NCBI RefSeq assembly: GCF_036964905.1
Contig: NZ_JBALHR010000005.1
Location: 124,001-188,000, forward strand
Length of the DNA stretch: 64,000 nucleotides
Reading direction: 5' to 3'
Source: Gemmobacter denitrificans
Lineage (GTDB): Bacteria; Pseudomonadota; Alphaproteobacteria; Rhodobacterales; Rhodobacteraceae
Position 1 is the stretch's first letter, and the number at the start of each line of letters is the position of its first letter. Position numbers and translations under genes: made by a program. The notes beneath the pieces are model-generated. The model searched no databases. It was not told the DNA's origin and saw only the letters and a program-made list of their open reading frames with translations. Positions 8,623-17,929 of this stretch are shown here, piece by piece.

Positions 8623-9137
8623 TCTCTGTTCTTACCCGTCCCGCGCCGTTCTCGGCTCATTGGGGCGTACATCGCCCTGTTCTTCACACCACTGGCACCC
8701 GAGGAGGAGGAGCACCACGGTTCAGACCGCGCGGGAGGACAATCAGGCAAATACAAGACCGTCGCTGCCGGGCTAACCAGCGGCGTCAGTTCTTGTACTG
8801 GATCTGCAAGACTTCAGGGCGCAGACCCTTAACCTTTTGATCGCAAGCCAATTTCCCGAAAAAGATGCGGCAGTGCATCCTGTGGCAGCCGGGTATGTCT
8901 GGCTTCGATCCTGTCATGTCCCCCAGGACAGCGTGAATCGCAGGGGCAAGCTAGCAAGCCCGCCGCAGGGCCTGCAACCGAACTTCTCTGTTGACAGAGA
9001 TTTGCCGAAGCGAATCCCAAGGCCTGTGCAAAAAGGCCACGCAGGTTCGAATTTGATAGGGAAAACACCAATAAAACGTCAAAAAGCGCGCCTGTCGAGG
9101 GCGCGCTTTTCAGGGAATTCAACAGAATCGGTTCAGA
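8623..9137. other. dnaA-rpsT intergenic region (515 bp), no gene found
   Basis: No open frame here looks coding on either strand. I find no cluster of 9-mer DnaA boxes (TTATCCACA type); the nearest is TTCTTCACA at 8680-8688 with 7 of 9 matches. The right end is AT-richer (about 9045-9085) and carries the rpsT terminator. The left part must hold the dnaA promoter and 5' leader, but I could not recognise a convincing promoter. A replication origin here is possible but not supported by motifs. Confidence 0.5.
9082..9110. terminator. Bidirectional rho-independent terminator of rpsT
   Basis: The arms AAAAGCGCGCC (9082-9092) and GGCGCGCTTTT (9100-9110) pair perfectly over 11 bp with a 7-base loop. 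On the minus strand, 28 bases after the rpsT stop, the stem ends in TTTTT and is followed by more T-rich sequence. This is a strong terminator. Confidence 0.85.
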
Positions 9138-9410
9138 TCAGGCTTGTGCGCCCAGAGCTTTGACGCGCGACGACAGGCGCGACATCTTGCGCGCCACGGT
9201 GTTGCCATGCAGCACGCCTTTGGTCACGCCACGATCCAGTTCCGGCTGGGCGGCCTTGAGGGCTGCGGTCGCGGCAGCCTGATCGCCCGAAGCGATGGCT
9301 TCTTCGACCTTGCGCAGGAAGGTGCGGATGCGCGAACGGCGTGCCTTGTTCACCGCATAGCGGGCTTCGGACTGACGGGCACGTTTCTTGGACTGGGGCG
9401 TATTTGCCAT
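9138..9410 (-). CDS. rpsT: 30S ribosomal protein S20
   Basis: 90 residues from the ATG at 9410 (MANTPQSKKRARQ), the canonical S20 start; an upstream in-frame start at 9467 would read through the leader hairpin. The protein is very basic and helical (KARRSRIRTFLRKVEEAI, then RKMSRLSSRVKAL). S20 binds 16S rRNA early in 30S assembly. It is single-gene, ends at a strong terminator and has a structured 5' leader. The position next to dnaA is common in alphaproteobacteria. Confidence 0.98.
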   Translation of the reverse strand: MANTPQSKKRARQSEARYAVNKARRSRIRTFLRKVEEAIASGDQAAATAALKAAQPELDRGVTKGVLHGNTVARKMSRLSSRVKALGAQA

Positions 9411-9424
9411 GGGCTTTATCCTTC

Positions 9425-9455
9425 GGGTCTTTGTTTCGATTGCAGCAAAAGACCC
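9425..9455 (-). promoter_or_regulatory. Stem-loop in the rpsT 5' leader
   Basis: On the mRNA strand GGGTCTTT (9455-9448) pairs perfectly with AAAGACCC (9432-9425) across a 15-base loop. The stem is followed directly by GAAGGA, the likely ribosome-binding site, 8 bases before the ATG. This is compatible with S20 autoregulation, which is known in enterobacteria, but no leader of this form is known to me. Confidence 0.5.
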
Positions 9456-9515
9456 AAGGCGACCCACCCCGGAGGGAGGTCATGATTCTTGCCTAAGCGG
9501 GCCCACGCGCATGTG

Positions 9516-9543
9516 GCCCCGGCCATTAAAGCAAAGCCGGGGC
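9516..9543 (-). terminator. Hairpin downstream of the enoyl-CoA hydratase gene
   Basis: GCCCCGGC (9516-9523) and GCCGGGGC (9536-9543) form an 8-bp stem with a 12-base loop, starting 12 bases after the stop codon of the minus-strand gene. There is no T-run. Confidence 0.4.
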
Positions 9544-9555
9544 AAAGGAAAGGGG

Positions 9556-10332
9556 TTACTTGTCGCGGAATTGCGGTGTTCGCTTCTCCAGAAAGGCGGC
9601 CATGCCCTCTTTCTGATCCTCTGTCGCAAACAGGGCGTGGAAGACGCGGCGTTCGAACAGGATGCCTTCGCGCAACGTCGTCTCATAGCTGCGATTCACA
9701 CATTCCTTGACCACCATCGCCGTCAGCAGCGATTTTTCAGCGATCTTCGCAGCCGCCTTTTTTGCCTCGGCCAGCAGGTCCTTTGCCGGGACAACCCGCG
9801 ATACAAGACCGCAGCGCTCTGCTTCGGCAGCATCCATGAAGCGGCCTGTCAGGTGCATGTCCATGGATTTCGACTTGCCCACGAAGCGGGTCAGCCGTTG
9901 GGTGCCGCCGATGCCAGCGACCACGCCCAGATTGATCTCGGGCTGTCCGAACTTGGCAGTATCCGATGCGATGATGAAATCGCAGGCCATGGCCAGCTCG
10001 CAGCCACCGCCCAAGGCATAGCCCGAGACTGCAGCAATCACCGGCTTGCGGGTGCGGACGATCGCCTCGGATTCTGCAGCAAAGAAATCTTCACCGAACA
10101 TCTGCACAAAGGTCTTTTCCGACATTTCCTTGATGTCGGCCCCGGCGGCGAAAGCCTTCTCCGAACCGGTGATGATGATGCAGCGCACGGCATCATCGGC
10201 ATCGGCGGCCTTCAGCGCCACCGACAGTTCGCCCAGCAGCTTGCTGTTCAGGGCATTCAGCGCGTCGGGCCGGTTCAGGCGGATGAGCGCGACGTAATCC
10301 TCGATCTCGACGATCAGCGTTTCATAGGCCAT
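9556..10332 (-). CDS. Enoyl-CoA hydratase (crotonase family)
   Basis: 258 residues, the family's usual length. The oxyanion-hole loop GSEKAFAAGADIKEM and the catalytic glutamates in YALGGGCELAMACDF and FGQPEINLGVVAGIGGTQRL are all present, which is the full set for syn-hydration of trans-2-enoyl-CoA. The C-terminal region MAAFLEKRTPQF is also typical. It is soluble and acts in beta-oxidation or branched-chain acyl-CoA breakdown. It stands alone between rpsT and mutM, so the exact acyl substrate is open. Confidence 0.93.
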   Translation of the reverse strand: MAYETLIVEIEDYVALIRLNRPDALNALNSKLLGELSVALKAADADDAVRCIIITGSEKAFAAGADIKEMSEKTFVQMFGEDFFAAESEAIVRTRKPVIAAVSGYALGGGCELAMACDFIIASDTAKFGQPEINLGVVAGIGGTQRLTRFVGKSKSMDMHLTGRFMDAAEAERCGLVSRVVPAKDLLAEAKKAAAKIAEKSLLTAMVVKECVNRSYETTLREGILFERRVFHALFATEDQKEGMAAFLEKRTPQFRDK

Positions 10333-10405
10333 GCGAGAGGCTCCTCATTGGTCCGCGACGACTCCTAACAGCAAAAAGCGGGGGCGCAAGGGTGCGGCGT
10401 TGGGG

Positions 10406-11257
10406 TTACCGCTGACAGAGGGGGCAGAAGAAGGAAGACCGGCCCAATTGCACAATGCGTGTCACCTGCCCCCCGCAACCGGGAGAAGTGCAGGCATCAC
10501 CCGCGCGATCGTAAACCTTGAAACTGTGCTGGAAATAGCCCAACTCGCCATCGGCCTGCCGATAATCCTTCAGGGATGATCCGCCTGCCTCGATCGCTTC
10601 GGACAGCACCTCACGAATGATCGGCACCAGCCGGGACACCTCGAGTGACGTTACGTCACGAGCCATCCGCGCCGGATGAATGCCAGCCCGGAACAGCACC
10701 TCGCACACATAGATATTGCCAAGTCCAGCCACCAGATGCTGATCGAGCAGCGCAGACTTGATCGGTGTGGCACGGCCTTTCAATCGGGCAGCCAGATGGC
10801 CTTCGTGGAAGTCATTTCCCAGCGGCTCGGGACCAAGGACCGACAACAGGGGATGTGCTTCGGCGGAGGCGGTTGGCATCAGGTCCATCGCGCCAAAGCG
10901 GCGGGCATCATTGAAGGTGACGCGGGCACCATTATCCATGTCCAGCACCACATGGTCATGTTTGGCGGGTGCCGGATGCGCGTGATGAAAGCTGCCCAAC
11001 TGCGCCCCGGAAATCAGCATTCGCCCCGACATGCCCAGATGAATCAGCAGGGTTTCGGATGTGGACAGATCGGCCAGAATGTATTTCGACCGCCGCCGCA
11101 GCCCTGTGACCCGTGCCCCGGTCAGCCGTCTTGCAATGCCGGGCGGGAAGGGCCAGCGCAGATCAGGCCGGTTGACCGCCGCAGCGGCAATCACGGCGCC
11201 TTCCATCACCGGCAGCAGGCCACGGCGCACAGTCTCGACCTCGGGCAATTCGGGCAT
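10406..11257 (-). CDS. mutM: Formamidopyrimidine-DNA glycosylase (Fpg/MutM)
   Basis: 283 residues. The N-terminus PELPEVETVRRGL gives the catalytic proline (after Met removal) and glutamate. RRSKYIL carries the conserved lysine. A zinc finger closes the protein with four cysteines (CTSPGCGG and CPLCQR). The enzyme excises 8-oxoguanine and Fapy lesions and cuts the strand by beta/delta elimination. Divergent from ubiE with about 96 bases between starts. Confidence 0.98.
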   Translation of the reverse strand: MPELPEVETVRRGLLPVMEGAVIAAAAVNRPDLRWPFPPGIARRLTGARVTGLRRRSKYILADLSTSETLLIHLGMSGRMLISGAQLGSFHHAHPAPAKHDHVVLDMDNGARVTFNDARRFGAMDLMPTASAEAHPLLSVLGPEPLGNDFHEGHLAARLKGRATPIKSALLDQHLVAGLGNIYVCEVLFRAGIHPARMARDVTSLEVSRLVPIIREVLSEAIEAGGSSLKDYRQADGELGYFQHSFKVYDRAGDACTSPGCGGQVTRIVQLGRSSFFCPLCQR

Positions 11258-11353
11258 CGCATTCCTTTCGGACAGGTTGGCGCATTGCAGCGCGGCATTT
11301 GCGGCCTATAAGGAAGGCCAGGCCCGGTTTGGGCAAGCCCTTGCGAGACAGCC

Positions 11354-12103
11354 ATGACCGAAGACACCCGCAGCACGCATTTCGGCTTTCAGACTGTGCC
11401 GGAGGCAGAAAAGGCCGGCATGGTGCATGGCGTCTTTACCCGGGTCGCCAGCAAGTATGATGTGATGAATGATGCCATGAGCCTCGGCATCCACCGCATC
11501 TGGAAAGATGCGATGATGGACTGGCTGGCTCCGCGCCCCGGTACGAAATTGCTGGATGTGGCGGGCGGCACGGGGGATGTGTCCTTCCGCTATCTGAAAC
11601 GTGCGCCGGGGGCGCATGCCACTGTTCTCGACATGACCGAATCCATGCTGATTGAAGGTCGGCAACGCGCCGAGGCCGACAGCATGGCCGAGCGGTTGAA
11701 CTGGGTCGTCGGAGACGCGATGGCCCTGCCCTTCGCCGCCAACAGCTTTGATGTCTATACGATCAGTTTCGGCATCCGGAACGTGACACGGGTGCAGGAT
11801 GCCCTGAACGAGGCCTATCGGGTGCTGCGCCCCGGCGGGCGGTTGATGGTGCTGGAATTCAGCCAGATTCCCAATGATCTGATGCAGAAGGCCTATGATC
11901 TTTACAGCTTCAATGTGATCCCGGTGATGGGTCAGATGATTGCGGGGGATCGGGACAGCTATCAGTATCTGGTTGAAAGTATCCGAAAATTCCCAGACCA
12001 GGACAGCTTTGCCGCCATGATCCGCAAAGCCGGTTTTGAACAGGTGAAATACCGCAACCTGACCATGGGCATCGCGGCCCTGCATTCTGGCTGGAAGATC
12101 TGA
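11354..12103 (+). CDS. ubiE: Ubiquinone/menaquinone C-methyltransferase UbiE
   Basis: 249 residues. It has the UbiE signatures YDVMNDAMSLGIHRIWKD and the SAM-binding motif LLDVAGGTGDV (66-76), followed by FGIRNV and YRVLRPGGRLMVLEF. It methylates the quinone ring during ubiquinone synthesis. The stop lies 3 bases before ubiB, so the two ubiquinone genes are one operon. Confidence 0.98.
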   Translation: MTEDTRSTHFGFQTVPEAEKAGMVHGVFTRVASKYDVMNDAMSLGIHRIWKDAMMDWLAPRPGTKLLDVAGGTGDVSFRYLKRAPGAHATVLDMTESMLIEGRQRAEADSMAERLNWVVGDAMALPFAANSFDVYTISFGIRNVTRVQDALNEAYRVLRPGGRLMVLEFSQIPNDLMQKAYDLYSFNVIPVMGQMIAGDRDSYQYLVESIRKFPDQDSFAAMIRKAGFEQVKYRNLTMGIAALHSGWKI

Positions 12104-12106
12104 TCG

Positions 12107-13630
12107 ATGCGCGGACCCCACAACATCGTTCGTCTGGTGCGGACGCTGGCCACGATGGAGCGGACCGGTGCCATCGGTGTGGTGCTGGAGGCGATGGATG
12201 CCCCCCCGCGCCTGCGGGCCGTTGCGAGGGTTTTGGGCTGGCCGTTCAAATGGTTGGGTCTGAAAGGCGATCCGGCACTGCCACCGGCCACCCGCGCCCT
12301 GACGGCACTTGGCCCGGCCTACATCAAGTTCGGTCAGGTGCTTTCGACCCGACCCGATATCGTGGGTAACGAACTGGCAGAACAGCTGAAATACCTGCAA
12401 GACAAGCTGCCGCCGTTTCCGCTGGATCAAGCCCGTCAGATGATCGAGGCCGAATTGGGCCAACCCATGGCCGCCATGTTTTCGGAGTTTTCCGAACCTG
12501 TCGCCGCAGCCTCCATCGCGCAGGTCCACCGCGCAAGGCTGGCAGAAACCGGTCGCGAAGTTGCGGTCAAAGTGCTGCGGCCGGGAATCGAGCGTGCCTT
12601 TCGCCGGGATGTGGATGCGTTTTATTTTGCAGCGCGCGTGATCGAGATCATCTCACCCGCTTCGCGCCGCTTACGCCCCATGGATGTGATCACGCATTTC
12701 GACGGTGTGGTTCAGGGGGAACTGGACCTGCGGCTGGAATCGGCGGCCGCCGCCGAATTCGCGGCAAATACCGCCGAGGATGAGGGATTCCAGGTGCCCG
12801 AACCGGTCTGGGCCTTCTCGGGTCGCACCGTGATGACCATGGGTTGGGCCGAAGGCGTGGCGCTGGCGGACAATGCTGCCATCGATGCTGCCGGGCATGA
12901 CAGGGTACAACTGGGCGCCAGGGTGTTGCAACTGTTCCTGAAACACGCATTGCGCGACGGGTTCTTCCATGCCGACATGCATCAGGGCAACCTGAAAGTG
13001 GCGGCGAATGGCGATCTGATCGCCTATGATTTCGGCATCATGGGGCGGTTGGATGAATATACTCGCCGGGTCTATGCTGAAATTCTGATCGGCTTTATCC
13101 GCAAGGATTATCGCCGGGTCGCAGAAGTGCATTTCGAGGCAGGCTATGTGCCGCCAGACCGCGATATCGACGAATTTGCCCGCGCTTTGCGCGTGGTGGG
13201 GGAACCCATTTTCGGCATGGATGCCAGCCGCATCTCGATGGCGCGGCTGCTGTCCTATCTCTTTGAAGTCACTGAACGCTTCGGCATGCAGACCCGGACC
13301 GAGCTGATCCTGCTGCAGCGCACCATGGTGGTGGTTGAAGGTGTGGCACGGTCACTGGATCCCCATATCAACATCTGGCAGGTCGCCCGCCCGGTGGTGG
13401 AAGGCTACATCGCCACAAATGTAGGCCCACGGGCCTTGCTGCGCGATCTGGTGCAAACGGCCCGTGTTCTGGGCCGATTTGGCCCCAAACTCCCCGGGAT
13501 GGTTGAGGCACGCCTGATTGCGCAAAGTGGCGAAAAAGACTCTGCGAAGGCCCCGCTGCACCCGTTATGGTGGGTTCTGGCAGGGGCTGGATTGGTCTGG
13601 ACCGGGGTCATTCTTGGTGCGTTGATCTAA
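12107..13630 (+). CDS. ubiB: UbiB/COQ8-family atypical kinase for ubiquinone synthesis
   Basis: 507 residues. The family-defining KxGQ element is KFGQ at 74-77, followed by STRPD; the Ala-rich nucleotide loop is AAASIAQVHRARL; the catalytic segment is GFFHADMHQGN and the metal Asp lies in YDFGIMG. A hydrophobic C-terminal segment (about 488-506) anchors it in the inner membrane. UbiB/COQ8 is an ATPase that supports the ubiquinone biosynthetic complex. Its end overlaps the convergent phosphotransferase gene by 4 bases. Confidence 0.97.
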   Translation: MRGPHNIVRLVRTLATMERTGAIGVVLEAMDAPPRLRAVARVLGWPFKWLGLKGDPALPPATRALTALGPAYIKFGQVLSTRPDIVGNELAEQLKYLQDKLPPFPLDQARQMIEAELGQPMAAMFSEFSEPVAAASIAQVHRARLAETGREVAVKVLRPGIERAFRRDVDAFYFAARVIEIISPASRRLRPMDVITHFDGVVQGELDLRLESAAAAEFAANTAEDEGFQVPEPVWAFSGRTVMTMGWAEGVALADNAAIDAAGHDRVQLGARVLQLFLKHALRDGFFHADMHQGNLKVAANGDLIAYDFGIMGRLDEYTRRVYAEILIGFIRKDYRRVAEVHFEAGYVPPDRDIDEFARALRVVGEPIFGMDASRISMARLLSYLFEVTERFGMQTRTELILLQRTMVVVEGVARSLDPHINIWQVARPVVEGYIATNVGPRALLRDLVQTARVLGRFGPKLPGMVEARLIAQSGEKDSAKAPLHPLWWVLAGAGLVWTGVILGALI

Positions 13631-14451
13631 AGGGCCGAAAGTTCCAGATGCAGCGCGGTGCGGTAATCATCGGCGCCCCTTTCGGCTTTCCAAAGGCAAT
13701 GGGCCGCGATCCGCCAATGCAGCAACGCTGCTGCCGCCCGATAATGCGCGACAGTGTCCGGATCGGGATAGGCAGCCAGGAACCGATGACATTCATCCGC
13801 CGTCAGGGGCTTTCCGCGGTAAAGCCACTGCATCGCAGGCGACAAGTAGGCCGCCAGATCCTCTGCAGGATCCCCCTGTGCCGGGCATTGCCAATCAATC
13901 AGCATCGGAGCGCGGCCTGTACCAATGATATTGCCGGGCACCGCATCTCCATGCAGGAAACACGCGATTTTCCTGGCCGGAACCCTGGGCGGATGCGCGG
14001 GCAGAGCGCCAGAGCAGGCCTCTGCGATCGCCTCGGCTTGGTCAGTCCAATCGGGTGCAAGGCGCAGCCCCGGCGGAGGCGACAAACGGTGCAATCGGCC
14101 CAACGTGCGGGCGACATCCGCCGGGTCGCCCGCAAAGATCTGGCCAGGCAAATAATCATAGGCGAGCCAATCGCCCCCACTCAGTCGGCCTGAGGCGCGC
14201 AGCCGGGGGGCAAGACCGGTGTTGGCAAGTGCGATCAAAGCCAGGGCTTCGGCCTGCGGATCATTTGGAAAGAGCGGGCTTTCGGCATCCGGTGTGAACA
14301 GCTTCACCACTATGGCACCCGCTTGCCAGACACGATTGGTGCGACCACCATCAAGGGCGTGCCAGTTCGTCGCCACCTCGGGCAATGCGTCACGCACCGC
14401 GTGCAACAGCGCCTCTGGCGGCGCTTTGGAAGGGGTAAAGGGCCGCGTCAT
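13627..14451 (-). CDS. Aminoglycoside/choline phosphotransferase-family protein
   Basis: 274 residues of the APH-like kinase fold. The catalytic loop HGDAVPGNII and the metal-binding LIDWQ are clear, and a nucleotide-binding N-lobe has VVKLF with the lysine. The family includes choline, homoserine, thiamine and aminoglycoside kinases; nothing here fixes the substrate, and a resistance role should not be assumed. Single gene between ubiB and the flagellar cluster. Confidence 0.82.
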   Translation of the reverse strand: MTRPFTPSKAPPEALLHAVRDALPEVATNWHALDGGRTNRVWQAGAIVVKLFTPDAESPLFPNDPQAEALALIALANTGLAPRLRASGRLSGGDWLAYDYLPGQIFAGDPADVARTLGRLHRLSPPPGLRLAPDWTDQAEAIAEACSGALPAHPPRVPARKIACFLHGDAVPGNIIGTGRAPMLIDWQCPAQGDPAEDLAAYLSPAMQWLYRGKPLTADECHRFLAAYPDPDTVAHYRAAAALLHWRIAAHCLWKAERGADDYRTALHLELSAL

Positions 14452-14489
14452 GGCGCGCGACGCTAGGGCCTCGCGTGCCTGAGCGCAAG

Positions 14490-15149
14490 CTACTCGCGCA
14501 GCGCAGTTACCGAAGCGACAGAGACCTCGGCCTCATTCTCCAGTACGAGGGTCATGCCGTTGGCCCCGCCACGGACCTCTTTGATCCTGCTCCAGGTTTC
14601 TACTGGCGAATCCGTCAGCTTTGTTTCCCCTTCATAGTTTTCAAGAAGGAAGCTGTAGATCCCATCCGGCAGCGGCGCGCCGGTCACATCAACCGGCGTC
14701 CAGTCAAGCTGGGTGGTGTCAGCGGGCAGATCGACACGGTTTACGACCGTTCCATCCTCATCTTTCACCACCATGACAACCCGATCCGCCTGGATCAGCG
14801 GATTGGGCGCAAGATCAAGCGTTGCCCCGGCTGTGACGCGGGCAGGCATTTCTGCCCTTGCCTCTGATCCCACCCAACCGGCCATCTGCGCCATTCCCAT
14901 CATGCCGAACTGGGACTGCATGGTCGCCAGCAATTCATTCGTCCGGGTCTGCTGTTCCACGCTTGAAAACGTTGCCAACTGCACTGCAAATTCGGCGCTG
15001 TCCATCGGGTTCAGCGGGTCCTGATTCTGCATTTGTGTGGTCATCATTTTCAGAAATGTCTGATAGTCGTTCGAGCCGGCATTCGGGTTACGATCCGCCG
15101 GGTTGACAGACCGTGATCCGAGAACGGTGCTGGAAGCGCCGAGTTCCAT
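14490..15149 (-). CDS. flgD: Flagellar hook assembly (hook cap) protein FlgD
   Basis: 219 residues from the ATG at 15149, preceded by AAAGGA; an upstream start at 15206 would overlap fliK. The conserved hook-cap motif spans about 28-66, with TFLKMMTTQMQNQDPLNP and ATFSSVEQ. The FlgD tandem Ig-like region follows (DGIYSF). FlgD caps the growing hook and guides FlgE insertion, but flgE is not in this window. Downstream of fliK in the same operon, 13 bases apart. Confidence 0.95.
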   Translation of the reverse strand: MELGASSTVLGSRSVNPADRNPNAGSNDYQTFLKMMTTQMQNQDPLNPMDSAEFAVQLATFSSVEQQTRTNELLATMQSQFGMMGMAQMAGWVGSEARAEMPARVTAGATLDLAPNPLIQADRVVMVVKDEDGTVVNRVDLPADTTQLDWTPVDVTGAPLPDGIYSFLLENYEGETKLTDSPVETWSRIKEVRGGANGMTLVLENEAEVSVASVTALRE

Positions 15150-15162
15150 TTGGGAAATCCTT

Positions 15163-17883
15163 TCACAAGCGCAGATCAAGCCCGGAACCGGAGATGTTTC
15201 CGGCACTGGCCTGGGGGGTGATGTTGGTCAGCGCCGTACCGCCACCCGAAGATGACAATGGGGTGTTGCGGGGGCGATGGTCCTCTGCAAAGCTGCCTTG
15301 ACCAAAAGTCATCTCGGCATCGCGGTATCCGGCAGAGCGGAATTCATTGGCCAACTGATCGGCATGGCGGCGCATCAGATCCAGCGTTTCGGGGCGATCT
15401 GCAACCAGATGCACCCGCATGACATCGCCCTCGGCGATCATTGTCAGGCGAACGCGTCCCAATTCCTCGGGCGCAAGAACAAGATCGAGGCCTTGACCCG
15501 TCGCATCGCTGACAGGTTGTGCTTCGACCACGGTTGCCAACCCTTTAAACGCTTGCTGTATCGCGCGCGGCGCATGCTGCGCCAGGGCGGTGGGGTTCGC
15601 CGGATCAGACAGAATGGATGTCTGGGCCATTCCCTGCGCGGATGACAAATCGGGCACGGCACCGGGCATCGCCTCTGCTGCCATCATGGTCGTTGCCGAA
15701 TCGGTGCTGCCCATAAACCAGAGCCGCGCGGCCAGTGACGGCAGCGGATCAATATGTCGAACCTCCGCATTCACCATATCAGCGGTGCTCCCTTGGCGGT
15801 GCTGCGGCGCTGCAGCTTCTTCCTGTGCGATTGATGGGGACGGCTGATCCTGTTCCGCAGGCAGGTCGGCACCTGAACGCAGGTTATTTGCAATTGGTTG
15901 CGAAGCAGTCTTGCTGGCCATGAGGGCCGATGGTGTTGGCATGGCCGTTTGTTGAGGCTGGGACGCCATAGCCGACGCCGCGATGGCCCCAAGTTGATCC
16001 GACTGCCGCAGCGGTTGGGATATTTCAGGGGCTTCAGTTATCGGACTACTGACCGGGCCCTCCAAGCGCGGGGGGGCCGACAGTTGATCAGATGTATGAC
16101 GACCTTCGACTGGCTGCACTTCAACCGTTGTGGTCTGAATGTACAGGCGCTGACCTGCACCATCCGATCGCTGTGACAGAAGCCCTTCGGCATCTTGCGG
16201 CACAGTCTGCGCAAGTGACGGCCGCTGAGCAGAAGCGGCCAGGAAAGGCATATCAGACGGCTGTACCATGCCGGTCGCTGCCAGTTGCGGTACCTGCGGC
16301 GATGCCGCATGATCCGGATGTCCTGACACGAATCTCCCGACCTGTTCGCCATCTATGGGCAGCAAAGGATGCCGTACCGCATCAATCTGCTCGATCCGAT
16401 GTGTCCGCGTCGGCTGGGTAACTTCAGTCGAGTTTTCCGCAGGGGCTGCAGGCACCGGAACCGAAAGCCTTCCGCTGCTACGGACATTTGTCACTTGTAC
16501 CGTGGCGTTGGCCTGAGCCGAACGATCAACGCTTTGCGGGGTGGGCTGATCGGCTTGCTCTGTCCCAGGGACAGCAATCGCAGTCGCGGGACGCATGGAA
16601 GAACTCTGTCCAGTCGCCGCTACATTCGGTGCAGAGATAAGACCTGCGCTTGCACCACCCGAGATGTCCTTCGGTGCGACATCACGCGACACAGGCATTT
16701 GTCCCGCGAAGTCGGGTTCAGAACGCGTATGGCTGTGGCCCGAATCCACGGGTGCCAAGGGTACGCGCTGGCCTTTTGGAACCGTCTGTTGTTGGGGATG
16801 GATGATCGGTACTTCACCACCCACCTGTGCCAAGATGGCAGTTTCCGGCCCGCGAACCGAGACACCGCTCGTGTTGGCACCGCCCTGCACCTGTAGCCCA
16901 TCCGCCGTTTTTTGCTGCCATGCTTCGTTATGCTGGTCAGCCCCGGCTGGATGCAAGGATGAGGCTTCCTGCGATGTCGTCAGGCTTTGCTGTATCGGTC
17001 CTGCTGGCGCAGACTTGGCGATTGTCTCTTGGGGCAGCGCGGCTTGCGGCCACATCAGCGACGACATCGCTGCCGAGGGCTTTTCCGCGCCCGAACCCGG
17101 CATTTGTCCCGGCACTGCGGCCGGTCCCTGCTCCGGGAATGACTTGCTGATCGGCGCCACCGCCTGAAGTGCGGACTTAGCTGTTTCCGGCCGATCTCCC
17201 TCAACTTGGCCCAGCCCGACTGGCAACGCGGCAGTTTCTCCGTTGCCCCGCCATTGTTGCTTCTGCACCCCCTGCCCTTGGTCCGCACCGTTGGGCGGAG
17301 ACGACGAAGTACCCATTTGCCCGGCGAGCAATTCGAAGTCCGACCTGACGGCCAATTGCAGACTGCTCTTCGCCAGATGCGCCGGTTCAGTGACGCGCAT
17401 ACCCTCTGGCAAATTTTCAACCCAGTCTGCAGACGGGGCGATTTCGCTCCCAACCGACGGCAGGACTGACTTTGATTGCAGATCGGTGACGGGCTTTCCA
17501 CCTGACGCCTGCGCGGACATCTCTCCGATATCCGGCGACGGCACATCTTCTGAAAACTCGCGCCGAGCTCCGGTCAAGCCGGATGCTACTTCCGACCAGC
17601 CTTGTTTGGAATGAAACGCCATAAGGATTGGATCCCACACCTCAGAAGGCAGGTTTTCTTCCTCGACCTCGGTAACCTCGCTTTGCAGATCGATGCCTCG
17701 CGTCGCGTCATTTGGCCCAGTCGGTGCCAAAGTAGACGCACCCTTCCCCTCTTGCCCTGCTGCAGGCGCAAGACCGGCAAGAACAGATGCAAATGTGCCA
17801 TCCCCGGAGATGCCCTGCACGCTGCCCCCAACCGTTGGGACCGGGCTCTGAATCAAGCTGTGCAGGCTGGGAATGTTTGACAT
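15163..17883 (-). CDS. fliK: Flagellar hook-length control protein FliK
   Basis: 906 residues, long for FliK (often 400-700). Most of the protein is a Ser/Gln/Pro/Ala-rich, low-complexity stretch expected to be unfolded, as suits a molecular ruler. The C-terminal Flg_hook domain (about 790-890) holds LAPEELGRVRLTMIAEGD and VRLTM/VHLVADRPETLDLMRRH-type sequence that switches FlhB export specificity. First gene of the fliK-flgD operon and divergent from the flgJ-like gene; the shared upstream region holds a CtrA-like direct repeat. Confidence 0.92.
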   Translation of the reverse strand: MSNIPSLHSLIQSPVPTVGGSVQGISGDGTFASVLAGLAPAAGQEGKGASTLAPTGPNDATRGIDLQSEVTEVEEENLPSEVWDPILMAFHSKQGWSEVASGLTGARREFSEDVPSPDIGEMSAQASGGKPVTDLQSKSVLPSVGSEIAPSADWVENLPEGMRVTEPAHLAKSSLQLAVRSDFELLAGQMGTSSSPPNGADQGQGVQKQQWRGNGETAALPVGLGQVEGDRPETAKSALQAVAPISKSFPEQGPAAVPGQMPGSGAEKPSAAMSSLMWPQAALPQETIAKSAPAGPIQQSLTTSQEASSLHPAGADQHNEAWQQKTADGLQVQGGANTSGVSVRGPETAILAQVGGEVPIIHPQQQTVPKGQRVPLAPVDSGHSHTRSEPDFAGQMPVSRDVAPKDISGGASAGLISAPNVAATGQSSSMRPATAIAVPGTEQADQPTPQSVDRSAQANATVQVTNVRSSGRLSVPVPAAPAENSTEVTQPTRTHRIEQIDAVRHPLLPIDGEQVGRFVSGHPDHAASPQVPQLAATGMVQPSDMPFLAASAQRPSLAQTVPQDAEGLLSQRSDGAGQRLYIQTTTVEVQPVEGRHTSDQLSAPPRLEGPVSSPITEAPEISQPLRQSDQLGAIAASAMASQPQQTAMPTPSALMASKTASQPIANNLRSGADLPAEQDQPSPSIAQEEAAAPQHRQGSTADMVNAEVRHIDPLPSLAARLWFMGSTDSATTMMAAEAMPGAVPDLSSAQGMAQTSILSDPANPTALAQHAPRAIQQAFKGLATVVEAQPVSDATGQGLDLVLAPEELGRVRLTMIAEGDVMRVHLVADRPETLDLMRRHADQLANEFRSAGYRDAEMTFGQGSFAEDHRPRNTPLSSSGGGTALTNITPQASAGNISGSGLDLRL

Positions 17884-17929
17884 TGGGTTCTCGACTTCTG
17901 CCGTTTCCCAAATTTATCTGCCCAACTGG

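Noticed and set aside
8623..9137. Calling this oriC
   Set aside because: No DnaA-box cluster or unwinding element was convincing; only position beside dnaA supports it.
11306..12529. Open frame opposite ubiE and ubiB
   Set aside because: Composition is that of a shadow and it would contradict two clear ubiquinone genes.
13627..14451. Aminoglycoside resistance gene
   Set aside because: Only the broad kinase fold is seen; the family is dominated by housekeeping kinases and nothing points to resistance.
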